Positions 24,933 to 34,533 of a stretch of DNA of 64,000 nucleotides are shown one piece after another. Made by a program: the position numbers and the translations under genes. Each line of letters begins with the position of its first letter. Position 1 is the first letter of the stretch. The stretch is from Pseudomonas sp. GTDB lineage: Bacteria; Pseudomonadota; Gammaproteobacteria; Pseudomonadales; Pseudomonadaceae. The stretch is taken from the NCBI RefSeq assembly GCF_030683065.1, contig NZ_JAUXMX010000062.1, forward strand, positions 1-64,000, read 5' to 3'. Below the pieces are notes generated by a model. The model had not been told where the DNA came from, ran no database searches, and worked only from the letters and a program-made list of their open reading frames with translations.

Positions 24933-26021
24933 TCATGATGACTTCCTGCGAAGAAGGCCAATCACGCCATTGGGCAGGAACAAGGTCACGACGATAAACA
25001 GGAAGCCCAGGGCGAACAGCCAGTACTCGGGGAAGGCCACGGTAAACCAACTTTTCATGCCGTTGACCAAACCGGCGCCGAGCAGCGGGCCGATCAGCGT
25101 GCCACGCCCGCCGAGGGCGACCCAGACGGCGGCTTCGATGGAGTTGGTCGGCGACATTTCGCTGGGGTTGATGATGCCCACCTGCGGCACATACAACGCG
25201 CCGGCCAGGCCGCAAAGCACCGCGCTCACTACCCAGATGAACAGCTTGTAGCCGCGCGGGTCGTAGCCGCAGAACATCAGGCGGTTTTCCGCGTCGCGCA
25301 GCGCGGTCAGCACCCGGCCGAATTTGCTGCGGGCTAACGTCCAACCCAGGTACAGGCTGGCGACCAAGAGCACCACTGTGGCGAGGAACAGCGCGGCGCG
25401 GGTGTGGGTCGAGGTGATGTCAAAGCCCAGAATCGTCCTGAAGTTGGTAAAGCCATTGTTGCCGCCAAAGCCGGTTTCGTTGCGGAAAAACAGCAACATG
25501 CCGGCGAAGGTCAGGGCCTGGGTCATGATCGAGAAATACACGCCCTTGATCCGCGAGCGGAAAGCGAAGAAGCCGAACACCAGTGCCAGCAGGCCAGGCG
25601 CCAGCACCACCAGGCACATGGCCCAGAGGAAACTGTCGGTGCCGTACCAATACCAGGGCAGCTCGGTCCAGGCGAGGAAGCTCATAAAGGCCGGCAGGCC
25701 GTCACCCGCCGCTTCGCGCATCAGGTACATGCCCATGGCGTAACCGCCCAGCGCAAAGAACAGACCGTGACCGAGCGACAGCAGCCCGGCGTATCCCCAC
25801 ACCAGATCAAGTGCCAGGGCGACGATGCAGTAGCAGAGGATTTTGCCGACCAGGGTCAGGGTGTAGGCTGATACATGCCAGGCATTGTCTGCCGGCAGCA
25901 GGTGCAGCAGCGGCATGGCCAGCAGCACGGCGAGTACCAGCAGGCCGAGGCCGATTGATACCTGCGGACCGAGCTTGGCGCTGGCGCGCGCCAATAGCGT
26001 TTGATTGAGTGGCATGGTCAT
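24933..26021 (-). CDS. urtC: Urea ABC transporter permease UrtC
   Basis: A 362-residue LivM-type permease with about nine membrane helices and the conserved GYAGLLSLGHGLFFALGGYAMG segment and the EAA-like loop SKFGRVLTALRDAENR. I start at the ATG at 26021; in-frame ATGs at 26036 and 26015 are alternatives. It pairs with UrtB to form the channel. Confidence 0.93.
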   Translation of the reverse strand: MTMPLNQTLLARASAKLGPQVSIGLGLLVLAVLLAMPLLHLLPADNAWHVSAYTLTLVGKILCYCIVALALDLVWGYAGLLSLGHGLFFALGGYAMGMYLMREAAGDGLPAFMSFLAWTELPWYWYGTDSFLWAMCLVVLAPGLLALVFGFFAFRSRIKGVYFSIMTQALTFAGMLLFFRNETGFGGNNGFTNFRTILGFDITSTHTRAALFLATVVLLVASLYLGWTLARSKFGRVLTALRDAENRLMFCGYDPRGYKLFIWVVSAVLCGLAGALYVPQVGIINPSEMSPTNSIEAAVWVALGGRGTLIGPLLGAGLVNGMKSWFTVAFPEYWLFALGFLFIVVTLFLPNGVIGLLRRKSS

Positions 26022-26169
26022 CAGTCGATCACCCATCCTGTCGCGGCAAATGATTGTTGGCTTGGGCTGAGTTCGTCAGCCTGTAGGAGCGCGCCATGCG
26101 CGCGAACAATCGTGGCGACGCGGTCGCAGGCATGGCCAGCTCCAACGGTTTCAATGCAGCTAATCTGGC

Positions 26170-27741
26170 TCAATCGATCACCCGTCCCTTCAACGCAAAC
26201 AGACCTTGCGGGCGTTTCTGAATAAACAGAATGATCAGCGCGAGGATGAGGATCTTGCCCAGTACGGCGCCGATCTGCGGTTCGAGAATCTTGTTGGCGA
26301 TACCCAGGCCAAAGGCCGCCATCACGCTACCGGCGAGTTGGCCGACGCCGCCGAGCACCACCACCAGGAAGGAGTCGATGATGTAGCTCTGGCCCAGGTC
26401 CGGGCCGACGTTGCCGATCTGGCTCAGGGCCACGCCGCCGAGGCCGGCGATACCGGAGCCCAAACCGAAGGCGAGCATGTCCACCCGGCCGGTCGGCACG
26501 CCGCAGCAGGCGGCCATATTGCGGTTCTGGGTGACGGCGCGCACGTTGAGGCCGAGGCGGGTCTTGTTCAGCAGCAGCCAGGTCAGCACCACCACAAACA
26601 GGGCGAAGCCGATGATCACGATGCGGTTATACGGCAGCACCAGGTTCGGCAGTACCTGTAGTCCGCCGGACAGCCAGTAGGGGTTAGCCACTTCGACGTT
26701 CTGAGCGCCGAAGGTCACCCGCACCAGCTGGATCAGAATCAGGCTGATGCCCCAGGTGGCTAGCAGGGTTTCCAGCGGTCGACCGTACAGGTGGCGAATC
26801 ACCGTGCGCTCCAGGGCCATGCCGATGGCCGCAGTGACGAAGAACGCCACCGGCAGCGCCACCAGCGGGTAAAGCGCCAAGGCTTCCGGGGCGAAACGCT
26901 GGAACATGACCTGCACCATGTAGGTGGAGTAGGCGCCGAGCATCAGCATTTCACCGTGGGCCATGTTGATCACCCCGAGCAGGCCGAAGGTGATGGCCAG
27001 GCCAAGTGCGGCCAGCAGCAGGATCGAACCGAGTGACAGGCCGCTAAAGGCCTGACCGAGCAATTCGCCGATCAGCAGTTTGCGTTTGACCTGGGCCAGG
27101 CTGGTTTCGGCGGCGGTGCGCACCCCGGCATCGCTTTCCACGGCCGGGTCGAGCAGCGTTTCCAGGCGGGTACGCGCCAGCGGGTCGCCGGTTTCGCCGA
27201 GCAGGCGCACGGCGGCCAGGCGAATGGCCGGGTCACTGTCGACCAGTTGCAGGTTGGCCAAGGCCAGGGTCAGGGCGTCGCGTACATGGTCGTCGTCTTC
27301 ACTGGCCAGGCGTTCGCTGAGCATGTCGAGCTGGGCCGGTTTGGCGCTTTTCTGCAGGTGTTTGGCGGCATCCAGGCGCAGGGCCGGGTCTTCGGCGAGC
27401 AATTGGTGGCTGGCAAGGGCGGTGGCGGTCAGGCCGCGCAGACGGTTGTTCAGGCGCAGTTTGCGCGGGGTGCCGACAGGTGCTGCGGTGCCTTCGATGG
27501 CCTGGTAGCTGCCGGCGTTTTCGATAAAGGGCATCTTGTCGCTATCGGTGGCGACGCGACCTTGTTGCAGGGCCTGCAGTAGCTGCAGGCGCGCAGGATC
27601 GGGGGCGGCGGCCCAGTTTTCCAGAAGCTTGGCCTGCTTGGCCGGGTTGGCCGCAACGAAGTCGCTGGCGTCGCCGGCATGGCTGGCGAGCGGTAGCAAC
27701 AGAATCAGAAATAGCAGAAAGCGGTACAAGGCAGTGGGCAT
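26170..27741 (-). CDS. urtB: Urea ABC transporter permease UrtB with N-terminal HEAT-like extension
   Basis: A 523-residue LivH-type permease. Residues 1-22 are a signal peptide. About 25-225 form a helical, Ala/Leu-rich extension with repeated DPALRLDAAKHL/DPAIRLAAVRLL units resembling HEAT repeats. The permease core (about 235-523) begins SLGSILLLAALGLAITFGLLGVINMAHGE and has eight or so helices. The extension is known in several proteobacterial UrtB proteins but is absent from plain LivH. Its periplasmic position suggests contact with UrtA (inference). Confidence 0.94.
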   Translation of the reverse strand: MPTALYRFLLFLILLLPLASHAGDASDFVAANPAKQAKLLENWAAAPDPARLQLLQALQQGRVATDSDKMPFIENAGSYQAIEGTAAPVGTPRKLRLNNRLRGLTATALASHQLLAEDPALRLDAAKHLQKSAKPAQLDMLSERLASEDDDHVRDALTLALANLQLVDSDPAIRLAAVRLLGETGDPLARTRLETLLDPAVESDAGVRTAAETSLAQVKRKLLIGELLGQAFSGLSLGSILLLAALGLAITFGLLGVINMAHGEMLMLGAYSTYMVQVMFQRFAPEALALYPLVALPVAFFVTAAIGMALERTVIRHLYGRPLETLLATWGISLILIQLVRVTFGAQNVEVANPYWLSGGLQVLPNLVLPYNRIVIIGFALFVVVLTWLLLNKTRLGLNVRAVTQNRNMAACCGVPTGRVDMLAFGLGSGIAGLGGVALSQIGNVGPDLGQSYIIDSFLVVVLGGVGQLAGSVMAAFGLGIANKILEPQIGAVLGKILILALIILFIQKRPQGLFALKGRVID

Positions 27742-27776
27742 GGGTATGTCCTAAGTATCCCGGTAATGTCGGGGTG

Positions 27777-27852
27777 CTGTAGGCGCGAGGGGGCACCTTG
27801 TCCTTGCTGGCGATCACGGTCGAGATGATCGCCAGCAAGCTGGCTCCTACAG
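27777..27852. repeat. REP element between urtA and urtB
   Basis: Nested inverted repeats: CTGTAGG/CCTACAG outside (27777, 27852) and CTTGCTGGCGATCA (27803-27816) with its exact inverse (27826-27839) inside. It is the CTTGCTGGCGATC family, also seen degenerate at 3724-3766. Confidence 0.8.
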
Positions 27853-27872
27853 GGGAGGTAAGCTCCGCTCGA

Positions 27873-29141
27873 TCAGTTTGACTTCACCGCGTAATCCGGC
27901 TTCTTGTCGTTGCCTTCGATATACGGGCTCCACGGCTGGGCGCGGATCGGGCTGCTGGTTTCCCAGACTACCGAGAACTGACCGTCTTCCTGGATTTCAC
28001 CGATCATCACTGGCTTGTGCAGGTGGTGGTTGGTTGCGTCCATGGTCAGGGTGTAACCACTTGGTGCGGCGAAGGTCTGGCCGGCGAGGGCGTCACGCAC
28101 CTTGTCCACCTCAGTGGTGCCGGCTTTTTCGACCGCTTGAGCCCACATGTGGATGCCGACGTAGGTGGCTTCCATTGGATCGTTGGTCACGGCTTTGTCC
28201 GCGCCTGGCAGGTTCTTGGCCTTGGCGTAAGCCTTCCATTTGTTGACGAACTCGGTGTTGACCGGGTTCTCCACCGACTGGAAGTAGTTCCAGGCGGCCA
28301 GGTGGCCGACCAGTGGCTTGGTGTCGATGCCGCGCAGTTCTTCTTCGCCCACGGAGAACGCCACCACCGGCACGTCGGTGGCTTCCAGGCCCTGGTTGGC
28401 CAGTTCTTTATAGAACGGCACGTTGGAGTCGCCATTGACGGTGGAGATCACCGCAGTTTTGCCACCAGCGGAGAACTTCTTGATGTTGGCGACGATGGTT
28501 TGATAGTCGCTGTGACCGAACGGGGTGTAGACCTCTTCGATGTCCTTGTCGGCCACGCCCTTGCTGTGCAGGAAGGCGCGCAGAATCTTGTTGGTGGTAC
28601 GCGGGTAGACGTAGTCGGTGCCGAGCAGGAAGTAGCGTTTGGCGGCGCCGCCGTCTTCGCTCATCAGGTACTCGACTGCCGGGATGGCCTGCTGGTTAGG
28701 CGCCGCGCCGGTGTAGAAGACGTTCGGCGACAGCTCTTCGCCTTCGTACTGCACGGGATAGAACAGCAGGCCATTGAGCTCTTCGTAGACCGGCAGCACG
28801 GATTTGCGCGACACCGAGGTCCAGCAACCGAAGGTCACGTCGACTTTGTCCTGGGTCAGCAGTTGGCGACCGCGCTCGGCGAACAGCGGCCAGTTCGACG
28901 CAGGGTCGACCACTACTGCTTCAAGCTGCTTGCCGAGTACGCCGCCCTTGGCGTTGATCTCGTCGATGGTCATCAGCGCCATGTCTTTGAGCGAGGTCTC
29001 GGAAATAGCCATGGTGCCGGACAGCGAATGGAGGATGCCAACCTTGATGGTTTCGGCCGCCTGCACGGTGAACGGGAACAAGCCGCTGAGCAGCAGAGCG
29101 CTGGCGGCGATCGTCGATTTCAGAAAGGGACGGCGTTTCAT
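27873..29141 (-). CDS. urtA: Urea ABC transporter substrate-binding protein UrtA
   Basis: A 422-residue periplasmic binding protein (type I fold, Leu/Ile/Val-binding family). The signal peptide MKRRPFLKSTIAASALLLSG... is cleaved after VQA near residue 28. Family features: VGILHSLSGTMAISE, FGCWTSVSRKSVLPV and the DPMEATYVGIHMWAQA region. Highly expressed in family members under nitrogen limitation. It is the first gene of the urt-ure cluster and has a sigma-54-type promoter about 60-70 bases upstream. Confidence 0.96.
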   Translation of the reverse strand: MKRRPFLKSTIAASALLLSGLFPFTVQAAETIKVGILHSLSGTMAISETSLKDMALMTIDEINAKGGVLGKQLEAVVVDPASNWPLFAERGRQLLTQDKVDVTFGCWTSVSRKSVLPVYEELNGLLFYPVQYEGEELSPNVFYTGAAPNQQAIPAVEYLMSEDGGAAKRYFLLGTDYVYPRTTNKILRAFLHSKGVADKDIEEVYTPFGHSDYQTIVANIKKFSAGGKTAVISTVNGDSNVPFYKELANQGLEATDVPVVAFSVGEEELRGIDTKPLVGHLAAWNYFQSVENPVNTEFVNKWKAYAKAKNLPGADKAVTNDPMEATYVGIHMWAQAVEKAGTTEVDKVRDALAGQTFAAPSGYTLTMDATNHHLHKPVMIGEIQEDGQFSVVWETSSPIRAQPWSPYIEGNDKKPDYAVKSN

Positions 29142-29196
29142 TGTTATGGCTCCATGCGCAACTGTTGGGTTGGACCAAGAGGGTCACTATTCCAAT

Positions 29197-29212
29197 GGCA
29201 GCATCCGTGCCA
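29197..29212 (-). promoter_or_regulatory. Sigma-54 (RpoN) promoter of urtA
   Basis: On the minus strand, TGGCACGGATGCTGCC contains TGGCACG and, four bases on, CTGCC, giving the GG (-24) and GC (-12) doublets at the correct spacing (consensus TGGCACG-N4-TTGCW). It lies about 56 bases before the urtA ATG. It fits NtrC/RpoN control of urea uptake under nitrogen limitation. I could not identify clear NtrC sites upstream. Confidence 0.75.
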
Positions 29213-29217
29213 ACGCG

Positions 29218-29246
29218 CTGAAAGCCTTGTGCCCCAGGGCTTTCAG
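29218..29246 (-). terminator. Hairpin downstream of marC, upstream of the urtA promoter
   Basis: CTGAAAGCC (29218-29226) and GGCTTTCAG (29238-29246) form a perfect 9-bp stem. No T-run follows on the minus strand, so it is at best a weak or factor-assisted terminator separating marC from urtA. Confidence 0.4.
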
Positions 29247-29338
29247 CGGTGTTTCAGGGTTTTGTTGCGGGTCATTGTCGCGCTACTTTGGTGCGCGACG
29301 GTGCGCCAGGATGGGCGCCCAGGCTGTCCTGCACCGAT

Positions 29339-29935
29339 TTAGAGCTCGAGGTAGTTTTTCACCCCGGTGAAGATGATCTGCGCGGCCAGTGCGCAGACGA
29401 ACAGGCCCATCAGACGGCTGACGATCTGCAGGCCCTGGTCGCCAAGCAGGCGTTCGAACTGGTTGGACAGGTACAGCACTACACCGACCGTGAGGCTGGC
29501 CAGAGCGATGCCGACTACCGCCACCAGCTTGTCGTCCCAGTGCGGCTGACTGGCGCCCATCAGCAGCAGCGCACCGATGGTGCCTGGGCCGACAGTCAGG
29601 GGAATAGTCAGCGGCACGATGGTCACATCCTGCTGCACGTTATCGCTCTGCACCGCCGACTTACCCTGGGCCATGCCGAGGGCCGAGATAAACAACACGC
29701 TGCCGGCGCCGATGCGGAAGGCGTCGATGGTGATGCCGAACAGGGTAAAGATGTGCTTACCAAACAGGTACAGCAACACGCTGGAGATCAGCACGCCAGC
29801 GGCGACCTTCCAGGCCAGGCGCTTGCGCTCCTTGACCGTGTAGCCGCGGCTCAGGCTGATGAAGCAGGACAACACGAAAAATGGGCTGTAGAGCACCAGT
29901 AACTTCAGGTACAGACTGAACAACTCGGACGCCAT
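29339..29935 (-). CDS. MarC-family integral membrane protein
   Basis: A 198-residue polytopic protein with six predicted helices and the conserved VPLTIPLTVGPGTIGALLLMG motif of the MarC family. The family was once linked to multidrug resistance, but that role was not upheld; its function is unknown. I start at the ATG at 29935. It lies between the urea locus and retS, same strand as both. Confidence 0.85.
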   Translation of the reverse strand: MASELFSLYLKLLVLYSPFFVLSCFISLSRGYTVKERKRLAWKVAAGVLISSVLLYLFGKHIFTLFGITIDAFRIGAGSVLFISALGMAQGKSAVQSDNVQQDVTIVPLTIPLTVGPGTIGALLLMGASQPHWDDKLVAVVGIALASLTVGVVLYLSNQFERLLGDQGLQIVSRLMGLFVCALAAQIIFTGVKNYLEL

Positions 29936-30138
29936 GGGCTGGACTCGTCTCTTGGGTAAATGGGCTTGAGTGCGGGAGCCGACTGCTCCTTCGTGGGGCA
30001 GCATGATCCGGGATTATCGGGCCGATCTCCAGCGCGCGGCCCGCTGCAGCGAACGAATGCCTGCTCTGCCGTGACAGGAGCAGAGCGTTGCGCGCGGGCA
30101 ATGCTGTCGCGGCAGTTGGCGTGGCCCGCTGCAGGCGG

Positions 30139-32943
30139 TCAGTTTCCGTGTGGCTGGGCCGCGGGTTGCTGGCTCATCTCGCGCTGGGCGATCCAGTATT
30201 CGAGCAGTTCGCGCAATTGCGAAAGTTCTACCGGCTTGGCCATGTGGCCGTCCATACCGGCTTCACGGGCCCGTTCCTTGTGCTCATTGAGAATGTGCGC
30301 GGTCAACGCCACTACCGGCGTGCGCGGGCGCTGCTCGGCCGCTTCCCAGGCGCGCAGTTGTTGGGTGGCAGAGAAGCCGTCGAGCACCGGCATTTCGCAG
30401 TCCATCAGCACCAGGTCATAGTGCTGCGCCTTCATTGCGTAGAGGGCTTCTTGACCGTTGCTGGCGGTGTCCGGCGTTAGGTTGAGTTTGCCGAGCATGC
30501 CGCGGATCACCTTGGTCGAAATACTGTTGTCTTCGGCGACCAGAATGCGGAAGTCGTTGGGTACTTCCAGTGGGGCGCTGACCAGGGACGGTGTAAATAC
30601 CGGCGAGTTGTCACCGCCGCGTTGGGACAGCTCATCGGCCAGGGTGGTTTTCAACGTATAGCCGGCCACCGGTTTGGCCAGGATGCGCTTGATCCCGGCG
30701 TTGCGCGCGATGATCTTGCTCGGTGCATTGCTGATGCCGGTGAGCATGATCAGCAGGATGTCGTGGTTGAGGCTGGGGTCTTCCTTGATCTTGGCGGCCA
30801 ACTGCATGCCGCTCATGCCGGGCATGTCCTGGTCGAGCAGTACCACGTCGAAGTATTCGCGCATGTGCGCCTTGGTGCGCAGCAGCGCCAGCGCCTCCTT
30901 GCCGGAGGGGACGGCGCTGACCTGCAGACCCCAGGCATTACACTGCTGCATCAGGACTTTGCGGCAGGTGTCGTTGTCATCTACCACCAGCAGGCGCGCG
31001 CCCTGCAATGGCCCGTCAAGGTCGGCGGTGGGCTGTTCAAGGCGCTGGCTATCCAGCGGCAGCGTCAGCCACAGGGTCGAGCCCTGGGCACCGCCGCTCT
31101 GGATACCAAATTCGCCGTGCATCAGGCGCACCAGTTGGCGGGCGATGATCAGGCCGAGGCGGGCGCCGAGTGCGGTAGCCGCGAGGAAGTCCTTGCTGTG
31201 CAGTTCGGCATTGAGCAGGGCATCGCGCTCGCTGGCCTGCAGCGGACGACCACTGTCCTGCACGGCGATGCGCAAGCGTGGTCGCTCGCCGCCAGTGTCG
31301 AGTGCCACGACCAGCAGGATTTCGCCTTCGTCAGTCTGTTTGAAGGCGTTGTCGAGCAGGCTCAGTAAGGTCTGGCGCAAGCGTGTTGGGTCGCCGCTGA
31401 TCACGCGCGGCACCTGGGGTTGCATGAAGTTGATCAGCTCGACCTTCTGCTGCTCGGCCTTGGCGCGAAAGATATCCAGGCAGTCCTCGATCAGCGCATT
31501 GAGATCGAATTGCACGTCATCCAGCTCGATCTGTCCGGATTCGAGCTTGGAGATGTCGAGAATCTCGTTGATCAGCGACAGCAATTCGTTGCCCGAACTG
31601 TGGATGGTCTGCACGTAATCACGCTGCTTTGCCGATAGCGGTGTGCCCAGCAGCAACTCAGTCATGCCCAGTACGCCGTTCATTGGTGTGCGAATTTCGT
31701 GACTGATCTTGGCGAGGAATTCAGCCTTGGCTTTTAGCTCTGCCGCACTGGCAGCCATTGCCGTGCGTTCGCTGAGGGTGGTGCGCTGGATCTGGCGTTG
31801 CCGCTCGGCAAGCGAAAGGCTGATGAAGATGCCGCTGAGGGTCGCAATGCTGAAGACGCTGATTACCAGCCAGCCCGGATTGAGTTGGTCGAGGCCGAGC
31901 AGTACCGGGATGCAGGCGCTGAAACCGAGGATGAATGCCAGAATACCTATGGCGATAAAACGTGCTGGTTGATAACCCGCATGCCAGAGCATGCTGGCCA
32001 CCAGTAACACGCTCAAGGCACTGAGCAGGACCAACACGTAGATCAGCGTGCTGTACCAGAGCAGGCCGGTGCTGGCGATCACCAGGGCAACGGCGAAGAT
32101 CAGCACGGCGTTCCCTTGCAGCAGGTGCTTGAGCCTGCCCGGCTGGGCCGGGGTGTGCAGCATGAAGCTGAGGCAAAAGGCCTGTAGGCTGACGGCCGCC
32201 AGCAGCGCCGACAAGTCGGCGACCAGCGACTGGTTATAACTCTGGCTGGGCATCCAGACGGCGAACAGGCCGAGATTGGCAGCAGCACAGACTGCCAGGC
32301 TGGCATGCAGGGCGCTCAGCCAAAGGCAGCTGGTGGTGCGGCTGTAGAAAAACCGGATGAGGTTATACAGGGTCAGCAGCAGCAAGCCGCCGAGCAGGGC
32401 GCCAAACACATAGGCAGGTTTTTCCTGCGCTACTAATCCTTTCTCGTCAATGAGCTTGAACCAGGCCATCAGCGGGTGATTCGAGGTCATGCGGACATAG
32501 GCTTCACGCGGCTGGTCATCGTTCGGCAACGCCATCAGGTAGGCCCGCGAGTCGAGCGGTCGCGTGCTCATCGGCCTGGATTCGCCGGTCTGGATCGAGC
32601 GCTCGAGTGTGCCGTTGCGTAATAGGTAGTAGTCGAGGTACTGCACGCGCGGTGCAAAAATCCATAGCCAGCCTGGCTGCTGGTTACGCGGCAATTCGAC
32701 GTGCAGCCAAACGGCCTGCTCGCTGAGGGGGAAGGTGAAGGCCTGTTTGCTGAGGGGCTGGAACTGTTGGCGGCGTGCCTGAACATCCACAAGGGTCAGT
32801 GCGGCACTCGGGTCATGTAAATACGACCAGTTTGCGGGATGGCTGCTAGCTGCGCCTGCTACGTTCTCGGCCATGGCTGTCGGCAATAGACAGGCCATGA
32901 GCAAGCCGACGAGTAATCCTGTGGCAATCCTGAGCCCGCGCAC
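30139..32943 (-). CDS. retS: Hybrid sensor kinase RetS
   Basis: A 934-residue inner-membrane regulator. Order: signal peptide (1-25), 7TMR-DISMED2 periplasmic carbohydrate-like sensor (about 40-175), seven membrane helices (about 185-390), HisKA with H415 in ISHEIRTP, HATPase (about 525-640), receiver 1 (D704 in LLDQDMP) and receiver 2 (D848 in LMDCEMP). It lies beside purD, as PAO1 RetS (PA4856) does. RetS binds GacS and blocks Gac/Rsm signalling, favouring acute over biofilm behaviour. The ATP-binding G1 box reads DSGRPL instead of DTGxGI, consistent with a weak or absent kinase activity. Confidence 0.92.
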   Translation of the reverse strand: MRGLRIATGLLVGLLMACLLPTAMAENVAGAASSHPANWSYLHDPSAALTLVDVQARRQQFQPLSKQAFTFPLSEQAVWLHVELPRNQQPGWLWIFAPRVQYLDYYLLRNGTLERSIQTGESRPMSTRPLDSRAYLMALPNDDQPREAYVRMTSNHPLMAWFKLIDEKGLVAQEKPAYVFGALLGGLLLLTLYNLIRFFYSRTTSCLWLSALHASLAVCAAANLGLFAVWMPSQSYNQSLVADLSALLAAVSLQAFCLSFMLHTPAQPGRLKHLLQGNAVLIFAVALVIASTGLLWYSTLIYVLVLLSALSVLLVASMLWHAGYQPARFIAIGILAFILGFSACIPVLLGLDQLNPGWLVISVFSIATLSGIFISLSLAERQRQIQRTTLSERTAMAASAAELKAKAEFLAKISHEIRTPMNGVLGMTELLLGTPLSAKQRDYVQTIHSSGNELLSLINEILDISKLESGQIELDDVQFDLNALIEDCLDIFRAKAEQQKVELINFMQPQVPRVISGDPTRLRQTLLSLLDNAFKQTDEGEILLVVALDTGGERPRLRIAVQDSGRPLQASERDALLNAELHSKDFLAATALGARLGLIIARQLVRLMHGEFGIQSGGAQGSTLWLTLPLDSQRLEQPTADLDGPLQGARLLVVDDNDTCRKVLMQQCNAWGLQVSAVPSGKEALALLRTKAHMREYFDVVLLDQDMPGMSGMQLAAKIKEDPSLNHDILLIMLTGISNAPSKIIARNAGIKRILAKPVAGYTLKTTLADELSQRGGDNSPVFTPSLVSAPLEVPNDFRILVAEDNSISTKVIRGMLGKLNLTPDTASNGQEALYAMKAQHYDLVLMDCEMPVLDGFSATQQLRAWEAAEQRPRTPVVALTAHILNEHKERAREAGMDGHMAKPVELSQLRELLEYWIAQREMSQQPAAQPHGN

Positions 32944-33160
32944 GCTGAATTCCCTTTAATGGTAGGTGGCCAGATTATAGCCAAGCCGTTGTGTAGCGGA
33001 ATATGGCCAGGATGGCCAGTCCAGACACACTGAAAGCGACCACTGGCACTGCGGCGCCAGCTGCTTCGTGGCGCATTCGCGTTTTTTGCCGCTTTTTGGC
33101 ACGACCCTTAGGGGCCGTGCCGTCTGCCTGAGTGTTGCGGGGCCGGCCGTTATGTTTCTC

Positions 33161-34450
33161 CTATGCTTCGCCGCGTTCGCGGGCAATCGCGCGATAGCCT
33201 ATGTCCTTACGGTAGAAGCAGCCATCCCAGCGAATTTTCTCTGCCAGGCGATAGGCCTGCTGCTGGGCGTCGGCAACGCTGGCGCCAATAGCCGTGGCGC
33301 AGAGCACCCGGCCGCCAGCCGTAACCACCTGGCCGTCCTTGAGCGCCGTGCCGGCATGGAACACCTTGCCCTCCAGCGCGGCAGCATCCGCCAGCCCTTC
33401 GATCACTATGCCCTTGGCGTAATCGCCAGGGTAGCCGCCAGCAGCCAGGACTACGCCGACAGTTGGGCGTGGATCCCAGCGCGCCTCGACCTTGTCCAGC
33501 GCCTGCGCCAGCGCGGCTTCGATCAGCAGCACCAGCGACGACTCCAGGCGCACCATGATCGGCTGGGTTTCCGGGTCGCCGAAGCGGCAATTGAACTCGA
33601 TAACCTTCGGCTTGCCGGCTTGGTCGATCATCAGCCCGGCATAGAGGAAACCGGTGTAGACATTGCCCTCGCTGGCCATGCCTTTGACGGTCGGCCAAAT
33701 GACTTCGTCCATCACCCGCTGGTGCACCTCGGCGGTGACCACCGGGGCAGGAGAGTAGGCACCCATGCCGCCGGTATTCGGGCCGCTGTCGCCATCACCC
33801 ACGCGTTTGTGATCCTGGCTGGTGGCCATAGGCAGTACGTTATGGCCGTCGACCATGACGATAAAGCTGGCTTCCTCGCCGTCGAGGAACTCCTCGATCA
33901 CCACGCGCGAACCGGCTTCACCAAAGGCATTGCCGGCGAGCATATCGCGCACCGCATCTTCGGCCTCAATCAGGGTCATGGCGACGATCACGCCCTTGCC
34001 GGCGGCCAGGCCATCGGCCTTGATCACGATAGGCGCACCGACCTGTTGCAGGTAGGCCAGGGCCGGCTCGACTTCGGTGAAGTTCTGGTAATCGGCGGTG
34101 GGGATGTTGTGGCGGGCGAGGAAGTCCTTGGTAAAGGCTTTCGAGCCTTCCAGCTGGGCGGCGCCAGCGGTGGGGCCGAAAACATCCAGCTTGCGCGAGC
34201 GGAACAGATCGACCACCCCCGCAACCAGCGGCGCTTCCGGGCCGACGATGGTCAGTTGTACGTTGTTCTCGGCGAAGTCAGCCAGTTGCTTCAGGGCCAG
34301 TACGTCGATGGCGACGTTCTCGCACTTGGCTTCTGTGGCAGTGCCAGCGTTGCCCGGGGCGACGAAGACTTTTTGCACGCGCGGGTCTTGCGCGACTTTC
34401 CAGGCCAGGGCGTGTTCACGCCCGCCGCTGCCGATGATCAATACGTTCAT
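33161..34450 (-). CDS. purD: Phosphoribosylamine-glycine ligase
   Basis: A 429-residue ATP-grasp enzyme, the second step of purine synthesis. The start MNVLIIGSGGREHALAWK, the ATP-grasp stretch IVIKADGLAAGKGVIVA and the metal-binding IEFNCRFGDPETQ are diagnostic. Full length. Same strand as purH, with a 252-base gap that holds two repeats. Confidence 0.97.
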   Translation of the reverse strand: MNVLIIGSGGREHALAWKVAQDPRVQKVFVAPGNAGTATEAKCENVAIDVLALKQLADFAENNVQLTIVGPEAPLVAGVVDLFRSRKLDVFGPTAGAAQLEGSKAFTKDFLARHNIPTADYQNFTEVEPALAYLQQVGAPIVIKADGLAAGKGVIVAMTLIEAEDAVRDMLAGNAFGEAGSRVVIEEFLDGEEASFIVMVDGHNVLPMATSQDHKRVGDGDSGPNTGGMGAYSPAPVVTAEVHQRVMDEVIWPTVKGMASEGNVYTGFLYAGLMIDQAGKPKVIEFNCRFGDPETQPIMVRLESSLVLLIEAALAQALDKVEARWDPRPTVGVVLAAGGYPGDYAKGIVIEGLADAAALEGKVFHAGTALKDGQVVTAGGRVLCATAIGASVADAQQQAYRLAEKIRWDGCFYRKDIGYRAIARERGEA

Positions 34451-34465
34451 GGGGTATCTCCTGAC

Positions 34466-34527
34466 CGTAGCCCGGATGCAATCCGGGGCTTTTAAGTGGG
34501 GTGTTCCCGGATTTCATCCGGGCTACG
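34466..34527. repeat. REPIN between purD and purH
   Basis: CGTAGCCCGGATGCAATCC (from 34466) and its inverse ending GGATTTCATCCGGGCTACG (to 34527) flank a short centre. The arms are nearly identical to those beside the RAYT gene at 60492-60557 and 61124-61178. Confidence 0.85.
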
Positions 34528-34533
34528 ACTGCT

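Noticed and set aside
27873..29342. A 441-codon plus-strand frame over urtA
   Set aside because: Antisense shadow of a well-defined binding protein.
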